From Sinohyriopsis cumingii (lineage: Eukaryota > Mollusca > Bivalvia > Unionida > Unionidae): 64,000 bases of DNA. The notes below the pieces were generated by a model, which saw nothing but the letters and a program-made list of their open reading frames with translations, did no database searches and had not been told where the DNA came from. Location of the stretch: the NCBI GenBank assembly GCA_028554795.2, contig CM068831.1, forward strand, positions 62,255,269 through 62,319,268, written 5' to 3'. Shown here piece after piece: positions 55,530 through 64,000 of this stretch; position 1 is the first letter of the stretch, and every line of letters begins with the position of its first letter. Made by a program: the position numbers and the translations under genes.

Positions 55530-56720
55530 TACACAGATTACTATTAATATGTTTCGAACAATAATTCTGATCGGTGTGCCTATAATAGTTTAACATAGTC
55601 ACCATAGCAATGCCAACGGTGGTTAATACGGTGATTTCTCAAAATAGCATAGACGACCACACACGCGCCATTATATTTCACGAATAGCACCGTTCTCTTG
55701 ACGATTACTTCTCACAGCTCTCGTTCCGCTTCGATTTTTGTCGCGTCGGTAACATTAAGTGTCTATCATAGTTGTTTTCTTAATATTGTCATCGTGGAGA
55801 TTAATTGATCAAAATACTGACTTTGTTCAGGTTCAGTTCGTGTACGCGCTTCCAACAAAAGACTTTTCTTCACTTGGACAACCATCACAGAAAATATTTT
55901 CAGGGAGAATATTTAAGTCTCTGGCAATTGTGCATTCCTTGTGTTTGGTACCACGTTCATTTAAAAACACACAGATTACGCCTCTACTTTTTTGCATATA
56001 CCAAACGTTTTCGTCCAAGAACTGTTAAGCGGAAAAGTGTGTCCTTCTTAAATAACATTTGAGATCTCTGTTCTTAGTTAGTACTAGAACTACTTTTTGC
56101 CGCTGAGATAAGTTTTAAAGAGATGTATTCGAGACTGCAACCGTGATGATATTATTTTACCAGTGCCTCCTCTTGCACCCGTTACTATTGATATGGTTCG
56201 AAGAACCATTACGATTGGTGTGTTTTTAACAGTTTAATGTTGTCGCCAAACTAATGTCAACGGTGGTTGCCGCCTCATGCCGCAATTATCATCAACGATC
56301 ACACACACGATTGTATTGCACAAGTAGCGCGGTTCTCTTGACGATTTTTTCGCACAGATGTTATTCAGCTTCGATTCTTTTTTCGCGTCGGTAACGTTAA
56401 GGGTCTATCATAGTTCTTCTATTAATATTGTTATGATGGAGATTAATTGCTCTAAATGCCGACTTTGTTCAAGTACAATGCGTGTACGCACTTCCAATAA
56501 ATTACATTTCTTGACTTGTCCAACCGTCTCAAACTCATGAAAACTATTTTCCTGTTAATATTTATGTCTCCAGCAATTGTGTATTCCAGTGGTTTCGCCC
56601 CACCTTCATATAAAAATATGCCGATTACGCATCTATTGTTTGCTTTTAACAATCGTTTTCGTCAAAAAACTGTCAAGCGGACAAGTGCGTCCTTGCTAAA
56701 TAATTGTCATCTTTCTATTC
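55530..56720 (+). repeat. Two diverged tandem copies of a ~640-bp unit
   Basis: About 55530-56060 and about 56180-56720 align along their length (shared GGTTCTCTTGACGATT, TCGCGTCGGTAACRTTAAG, GGAGATTAATTG and GACTTTGTTCA blocks). Divergence is high. Probably copies of a dispersed non-coding repeat. Confidence 0.7.
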
Positions 56721-59700
56721 TTAGGTGGGTCATTGTTGGAAGATATAACCAGATTGTATTCAACGGTGAATCTCACTTCATCGTTGTTGAAACAGTCTTT
56801 GATTGATTTCACATCCGGAGATGGTGCCTTCTTCTTGTCTGGTGTTTTCACGTGCAAATATTATGACCACAAGCTGTCCTCCACTTGGTTGTGGTACATG
56901 AGGGTGGTTCCAACTATCTCTATCTTATCATCGTTTAAATTATCCTTGGGAGAGTACGAAGGTCTGGTAACATCCTTTTCTAGCAAATATTAATCACGAG
57001 TGGAACGAAATTACTATCGATGTTAGCACCCGCTGTCAGCTGGTCCAACACACCGTCGTCAAATTCTGCAACTTTATCACAGCGGTCTAAGTTCATCACG
57101 TATATGTAATAATAAGTCTTAAACACAAATTATATAGATGGATCAGTACCAGACTGGATAGACGGTGTGTCCTTCTAAATGAATTTCGCCTCGGGTGATT
57201 AATGATTAATGATGCTTTCACTGTAAATTTGAATAATTCGTGAATAACACCAAGGCTGGTCTTGTCTATAACCGGTATGCCTTGATGCCGTTGATTATGC
57301 ATCAAAATCGCCATTCGATCCCATCAACCTCTACCTCCGGTTATGATAAACAAATATGATCTTGACTCGCGCTTTTTTTGTATTGTATATGATGTTAATA
57401 TCAATCGTAACCATTTCAAGACAACTGAAAACAAGTCGACCACTTGCTAAGAGAACTAAAAACAAGTCGAATGAAACCGTGGTTGACGTCCACCGGCCAG
57501 GGTTAAATAATCAGCACCTTTAAGAGGAGATGCAAAAGATGTTTAGGTTAGATGTTGAGTACTTTATGTGACCCAATGGGTAACAGATCCTATTGTTAAA
57601 TCTAGGTAAATTATGCTAGATTTCTTGTACGTGGAGTTGTTGATATAAGTTCAATCCGCTTTTAGACACCTCGGAAATGTTTGACTCTCTTTGCCGTAGC
57701 GAGAACATCGGAATTGGTCAATAGACGCGCGACCATTTGCTAGTTGTACTGGGTAGTTGATGATCTCTGCTTGGGAGTATTCCACCAGTTACCAAGTATC
57801 GATGACCTTTTCCAACGGCCGTTTTTATAGAGTCATCCAGGATGCAGTGCTGATGGTCCCCAGCAACTTCCAACAACGTTGGAATGGCTGCTTGGAATGG
57901 TAATATTCCACAAGTCTTTCGCATTTGTTTTGGATAGCTTTAATGTCAGTGAGGTGGTCTGTTTTTGTTTGGCAGCATTAAGGAGATCGAGTCGTGTTTG
58001 GGACAAAGAATAATTTCATGTTAACTTTGCCGAAGAAAGTTTCAATGTGTCCTCGCAATCCTTTCGTATAACGCTTTGTATTTTAGTCAGCTCCATTGAA
58101 CTACGGCTAAAATTTCGTCTTTAATGAGCAAGATAAGATGATGAAATTTATTCAAATAATGCTTTATAAACTAATTCGTCTAAAACAATACAGTAAGAAA
58201 GATGTTTAAAAATTACCATTATTACATTCTGTCATGTATATCTATAGTTTGTGTAATTTTTGTTCATGACTAAATTGTAGTGATCACCTTTAAACAAAGA
58301 TACTACATAGCTAATTTTTCAGCATGGGTGTTGATTCTAATTTTAAAAAATATTGAGCTATAAATATGTGTTAACAAGTTAAATTCAACCTATATATTTA
58401 ATCTGTGGACACATCGGGTTCTTATATGAATGGTGCTATTTCCAGTTGGCCAATTATGTGAATTCCTTTTACGGTTCGGATTCTTATTGTATATGTTCTT
58501 GTGTTAAAGTCATTATATAGGCGAGTTTAGTATTTTATTTAGATATAATTTGAAAGGAGACATATATTTGGATTATTCATTTGAATTACAAAGTGCTCAT
58601 TATATAAAAATATTTTCTGGGAATATGGTGAATTTATCCAAAAGAATTCTGGACAATGCCATTGTGATACATCAAGACTGTTCGCAGACCAGTTCATTCT
58701 ATAATTAATTCCAAACATCCATTTTTATTTTACCTGTTTTGACCTTTTTAGAATTATTTTGGATTTAATTCATAATACTGCATATTTCTCTTAAATGTTC
58801 ATTGTATAACTTTGACAATTAAGTTATTTTTTCGTTTTGCAAACCTTGCTGGTTTTCCTTCTTTCTGTTACTTAGTTTATGACCAGAAAGTCGCAACACA
58901 TCCATCTGAAAGGGAATGCTACTCTCTTTGTCACCTACTGAGTATAGAAACCAGATGAGATATCAATAAAGTCCCCAGCATAGCCACATTTGTGTGTGGA
59001 AAGGACTGAGGTTTAAGTCATTGACCGTGAAATAAATGAAATGAATAGAAGATCATTAAAAACCCGACTAAAATAGTTTTTAAGATATAAATACATTTTT
59101 GTTTACTTAAACTAGAATATAACAATAATTTGTTTCTTATGTTACGTTCACAAGCCATTATAGATTGAATTCAGTAGTTATAACTACTGGCGTCTGTACA
59201 TAGTGGCAATACCGGGCGTTTGCCCTCTCTCCCCACCCCCTCCGGATTTCACCTCTAAATACGTTTTAGTCAACATCCGTAAAACTGAAAATATGACCAC
59301 TACATGTTCCTTCTCCCCCAAAATAATTATGCCGGCGCCCCTGATTATAATCACTGAACCCGTTGAATTTTAACTCATTAAAGGCAATCTACACATAGAT
59401 CCAGATCCAGGCTTGATACATATTAAACCATGCTATCATGATCCAATCCCCAAAAGTAGAGATGATCTTCAATTTCCCTCAGATTTCGTTTATTTATTTA
59501 TTTTTTTTAAATTAAAAATCTCAAAATTCATTTGCATTTACAATTCTGTGTTCGTCGGCTTTCTCCAAAATAATAATCTAAGAAGTGATTCTTGATTTTG
59601 AACCCATTTTCATCTAGGTCTGATTTTCAAATTTAATTAAATCGTGCTGAAACTCATCTAGATACTTATTTTGAGGAAAATATGTCCTTATTTGTCAAAT

Positions 59701-60102
59701 GTGTAGTGTTCACAAGCCAAGACAGCTTTATTAGGTCGAATCATCATAATCTTCTTCATTTAGCTTCAACTACAGTTCACAAAACGTATCTTGGTGAAAA
59801 ACCAATTTCGATACAACTATTAATTGATGAGGAGTAACGATTAAAAGACTATCAGTGACGGTCATCTCGGGTGCGAAATTGGTCACATTTCATTTAGAAC
59901 CAAGTACAGATGCCAACAAATATTTTGAAGTTATCCTTATAAAGTCATCCTTTAAGTTGCCAAAGAGATAGCTTTAACAATATCGTATCATACCACTTCA
60001 CATAGCAATATAGTATTGATTCATTTTGAATTACACCTAAAATTGGTTATAACAACTATTGTAATTACTATATTTATACATTAGTGCGAAACAGTTATCA
60101 AA

Positions 60103-60150
60103 TAAGTAAATAAATAAATAAATAAATAAACAAATAAATAAATAAAAAAA

Positions 60151-60190
<40 letters not shown>
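60103..60190. repeat. (AAAT)n microsatellite
   Basis: About 85 bp of AAAT units with a few interruptions. Confidence 0.95.
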
Positions 60191-61754
60191 GTCAAGGGAG
60201 GTAATACTAATAATCTATATTTGTTTTACATAAATATGTTACTTCCCATAGATAACTTAGATAATCCACTGTAGCCATATGCAAGAAGACATATATTTGT
60301 ACATGTCGTTTCAATACATGTAAAATATCTGTTAAAAAACGGCTTGGATGGCAACTTTTTTGAATTGCATGAAGCTGTTCAGTACAAAATGTTTTTCAGA
60401 ATTATCACCTAAGGGAAGGGCTTGTGTTTGCACTGTAAGTATCACATGGTGTCCTAAAATGGCATTCCGACGTGAAAAATGCAGAAAAAATGTGTGTAGG
60501 GTTGATAAATTTTTTTTTTTTTTTTTTTGCTGTGAACCTCCGTCAAGTGAATAATATTCTTATGCTGAGGACTTTCAGCATGGGCTAACATGTCAAAACC
60601 GAATTCCATTGTTTATGAGTTTACTTGGCAGGAAGGCGATAGTATTTTGTACCAAAATTTATGTTCCAGCCTTGAACACCGCATTATCGTTGCTTGATTC
60701 GGGTGCATCGCAATGGCATAGTTGATGCAAAAACCAAGTACACCACTGTTTAATTAATCTTTGCATACCAAGTGTCTATTGGGCATTTTACATGACAAAT
60801 CCAAAAAACAGTAATTTGATTAAAACAATGACTGGATAAAAATGGAAAATTATCTTAAAATGCAATGCCTACGAGAAGTAATAAATTTTTTGTTGCGAAA
60901 TAAGGTCGTTTTTACCTATCCATGTATATCAATTAACTTATTTTTCTCCTCATTCATCTACAAACAAAAACAAATAGTTTAGTGATGAAAAAATATTTGC
61001 CAGATCCAAAGTTACATAAAAATCACAGTCTCTACTTACTTCCGCTTTATTTATCTGTCAAATTGAAATCTGTATGACAAAATAACACAACGTCACAGAC
61101 TTTTCGGCTGAAAAATAACAATGCTCCTTTTGCGATTAATTATTTGTCTGTACTATGCAGTCCACCACGGCTGCCGTCTAACAGGCATTAAAATGAAAAT
61201 CATATCACTGTTTGCATTTAAAATACAAACTGGTGTCCTTGATCAGCCTCATTCTTTGTTACTTTAAAGTTTACTCTTTTTTTAGCTTCGATATTCCAGG
61301 TAAAAGATATCCACCCAACAAGCGAATTGCTTTAGCTTCCCACCCTCGCTGATCATAGCGATTTTATTCCAGGAAAAATCGATACATGTTGTCTATATTT
61401 AACTCTCAGCGCGGCAATAGTGTATTATTTTCCTGGCTAAATCCAAACTAACTTGCATACAGTTAATTTTTTTTGAATCAGCATAAATTATTTTATATTC
61501 GCTAATTTTAATTGAAAGTGATGTGTAATTAAATGTCAGAGAAACATGTAACCCTTTTAACTATGTACTTATTTTCATTCCAAATATTTTATAAACGTTT
61601 CTCCCACATTTCAATGAGAGAAATTTCCACTCTCCACTATTCTATAGTGATACCCGATTGTGAAGGGTTCATTCCCTTATATCGGGCAATTAGATGGCTG
61701 TACATTGCCCTAGCTTAATCTGACAACAATTGTGTTTATCCATGCGCCAGATGC

Positions 61755-61755
<1 letters not shown>

Positions 61756-61789
<34 letters not shown>

Positions 61790-61838
61790 TAATAATAATA
61801 ATAACAATAATAATAATAATAATAATAATAATGATAAC
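61756..61838. repeat. (AAT)n microsatellite
   Basis: About 80 bp of AAT triplets with GAT and AAC interruptions. Confidence 0.95.
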
Positions 61839-62177
61839 AAAGATAATAGCAAGAAGGAGAATCAAACTGTAGTAGCAGATGCAGTGTCGACGCTGGAGGG
61901 GGGTGAACAAAGTGCCAAGCGAAGGGGGTGTCATCAATAGCTTTTTTTACATCTGAAATTCTTCACAAAGCTTATATTTAGATGGATGGGGAGGATGGAG
62001 GTTGGCAACTGACATAAAAACTGTTCTTTTGGTCAAAATTGAAAAGCCACTAAAGAGAATTGCCACCTGGCGCCTCGACCCCCCACCCTGCCTCTGAGTA
62101 ATTGTAGTAGTATTAGTATGCAAACGGTTGCACTTGTAGGTATGCAATGCTCATGACTGTATTAAATATAACACATG

Positions 62178-62225
62178 CATTTATTTATTTATTTATTTAT
62201 TTTTTTATTTATTTTTTTATTTATT
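62178..62225. repeat. (TTTA)n microsatellite
   Basis: About 48 bp of imperfect TTTA units. Confidence 0.9.
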
Positions 62226-62642
62226 AATTGCTTTCAAGCTTTTCAAAGTGGATAAAACTGTAAGCACCTCATCATCAAAGTAGATTCAGTACAATGTACA
62301 TGCAACAATTCGTCCTTTCTGAAATAACAATCAAGTATTGGGAAAAACTGAGACATTACACAATATTAGGCATAAGGATTGCTATGGTATTCATTTATTT
62401 ACTACTTCAGCTTAAAGAAATTTTGTTCATCATTTAGCAAAAAGGCTTGTATATTATTTAGAGAAGTTCTTTGTTTTGTTGGTTTTCTAATTTTTGGGCG
62501 GGAGTGGGTGGGGTGCAGCAAATAAAACGGCCTAGTCAAACTAGCGACATATAAAGTCCATAGCTATGTAAGATTTTGTAGAAAAAATAATTATAATCTC
62601 CATCACACTGATAAAGTCACCAAAAACTAATGTTTGTTTCAT

Positions 62643-63150
62643 TTATCCCGTACCTTGGCTGGCCGTAGGGGCGCCACTAATGACTTTACGACAATCTCTA
62701 TATTTTGCCCTGTTCTCCACTGCTGTTTGGGTCTTTTCGAAGTTCATGCTCCTCCACCCATCGATGGTATCTTCCCATCTCTTTTTCTGTCCGTCTCGTT
62801 TTCTCTTTCCTCCCACTGTATCCTGTAGGATCGCTTTTGACAAGTCACGTGACTATATCATCTACGTTTGCGTTTCTATACAGTGGTGAGAAAATCATCA
62901 TGTGGTCTGATTGCATCTTGGATTATAGTGCGCATCTTCTCATTAGAAACATGGTCTAACTGAGAGATGTTCAGAATCCTTCGATAACATATCATCTCTG
63001 TGGTATGGATTCTTCTCTCTAATTTCGCTGTCAGGGTCCATGTCTCGCATGCATACATGAATATGGACATGAAGATGGAGCGCATAAGCTTGATCTTGGA
63101 CCCAAGCAAGAAACCATAACTCCTCTAAATGTTGCAATTGAATGCTGGAG
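62643..63150 (-). mobile_element. Dead non-LTR retrotransposon, 3' end of ORF2
   Basis: Minus-strand frames contain SKIKLMRSIFMSIFMYACETWTL-like and ERRIHTTEMICYRRIL segments (about 62990-63109), then GKRKRDGQKKRWEDTIDGW and AVENRAKYRD (about 62670-62800). This is the familiar C-terminal region of reverse-transcriptase polyproteins abundant in invertebrates. A frame break lies near 62860. Non-functional. Confidence 0.8.
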
Positions 63151-64000
63151 ATCGAACCCATTTAAGGTCTCATCAATAACTGCAAAATGTGCTCATGAGC
63201 CATGGATGCCCAAGCAAAGTACCTGAAATGGCCTTGATGGATACCATGCTTCACACATGGCAAAGATGGAACCGACCAGTACGGAAACCCTGTATTTAAC
63301 TAAGGCGTGACCTACGGACAGACGGATGGACAAGTATAACACTATATGCCACTATTGTGGTGGGGCATAAAAAGCTGCATGCCAACTTCCCTTAAAATTC
63401 TACAATTGCTCTTAAAATTATGCTGCTGAAATGAAATGTAGGAAAAGTCCAAAAACAGTGGTCATAATTACCCTAAATGTAGACATGTCCAAATTATCGT
63501 TTCATCTTGATAAAGATACATGCAAAAAATTTGGTTGTCCGATTGTCCAGCACATTTCACTTGCAGTGAAATGACCAATAGCCAATTACAAATTCTAAGA
63601 ATTATGATAATAGTAAAATTCATTTATGCGTCATTTCAAACGTTTCATACATCAAACTATCTGAATTCGAACTCTGTGTTTGTCAAACATGTATTCCCGC
63701 GCTTCAACATTTTGATCACAACTCCGAAGTTTGTACCTAGTGCTTAATAATTGTTTAACGGCAAATATCATTTGGATGTGGACATTTTTCTTTCATATGC
63801 CGTCGATACATATATGGTTATATGGAAGGGATCTCACGTTTCCGGGCTATTATCTAGCAGTCCAGTACTCGGTGAAAAGGATGGACCCCACTGGGTGAGT
63901 GTCCAGATTATGTCTCAGGGTTTAATTTCTTGGAGGTTGGGCCGACCCCTAGGTTTAATTTCAGTTGCATGCACAGTTATTTGTATGCCCAATAAAAGCA
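63151..64000. other. Host DNA, nothing recognised
   Basis: No gene or repeat family identified by eye; frames are short. Confidence 0.4.

Larger units (their letters stand above)
53829..62640. other. AT-rich host DNA, no recognised genes
   Basis: Short frames only, none with a recognisable family. Contains microsatellites and one diverged tandem duplication listed separately. Candidate upstream exons of the gene at 53245-53828 would be on the minus strand here but could not be identified by eye. Confidence 0.5.

Overview
The window is invertebrate-type animal nuclear DNA crowded with Polinton/Maverick (adintovirus-like) DNA elements. The host background is AT-rich and holds microsatellites, decayed non-LTR retrotransposons and one pair of exons with good splice sites. 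I cannot name the species. Histone-type mRNA 3' signals and marine-invertebrate-style LINE fragments suggest a metazoan, perhaps a mollusc.

Layout: (1) 1-30888 is outer element L, a ~17 kb Polinton read left to right; its left ~0.8 kb lies outside the window. (2) Inside its polymerase gene sits a second, unrelated Polinton-like element, 2502-17158, with ~215-bp terminal inverted repeats and a 6-7 bp target duplication. (3) 30889-35974 is host spacer starting with a dead L1/Tx1-like LINE. (4) 35981-53182 is outer element R, a complete copy of the same family as L in opposite orientation, with ~430-bp TIRs and the 6-bp target duplication TGTACA. (5) 53189-64000 is host DNA.

Outer family (L and R): a core of co-directed genes encodes a protein-primed-type PolB, FtsK/A32-like packaging ATPase, two related basic Gly-Gly core-like proteins, a coiled-coil protein, a retroviral-type integrase with a C-terminal chromodomain, a two-helix membrane protein, penton-like protein, pVI-like protein and double-jelly-roll major capsid protein. 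I found no adenain-like protease. Both ends carry small accessory genes (Gln-rich, Glu/Lys-rich coiled coil, Arg-rich, and a CCHC zinc-knuckle gene). Five accessory genes end 25-55 nt after the stop in a near-perfect replication-dependent histone mRNA stem-loop followed by a purine-rich histone-downstream-like element. Three of them also share a ~26-bp promoter motif. This suggests the element couples accessory gene expression to the host S-phase histone mRNA machinery.

L and R carry different damage: nonsense codons, a 5' deletion, the nested insertion and an integrase deletion in L; a 7-nt deletion, frameshifts and a nonsense codon in R. They are therefore separately decaying insertions, not one duplicated locus.

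Inner element: 15 genes, nearly all open. One block faces right (DUF5679-like zinc ribbon, parvovirus-type PLA2 domain, integrase, Cys-rich protein, HNH endonuclease). The other faces left (packaging ATPase, a 990-aa PolB-like/SF1-helicase fusion, penton-like, membrane, fibre-like, adenain-like protease, pX-like, major capsid, pVI-like and a 644-aa unknown). Its replication protein is quite different from the pPolB of the outer family.
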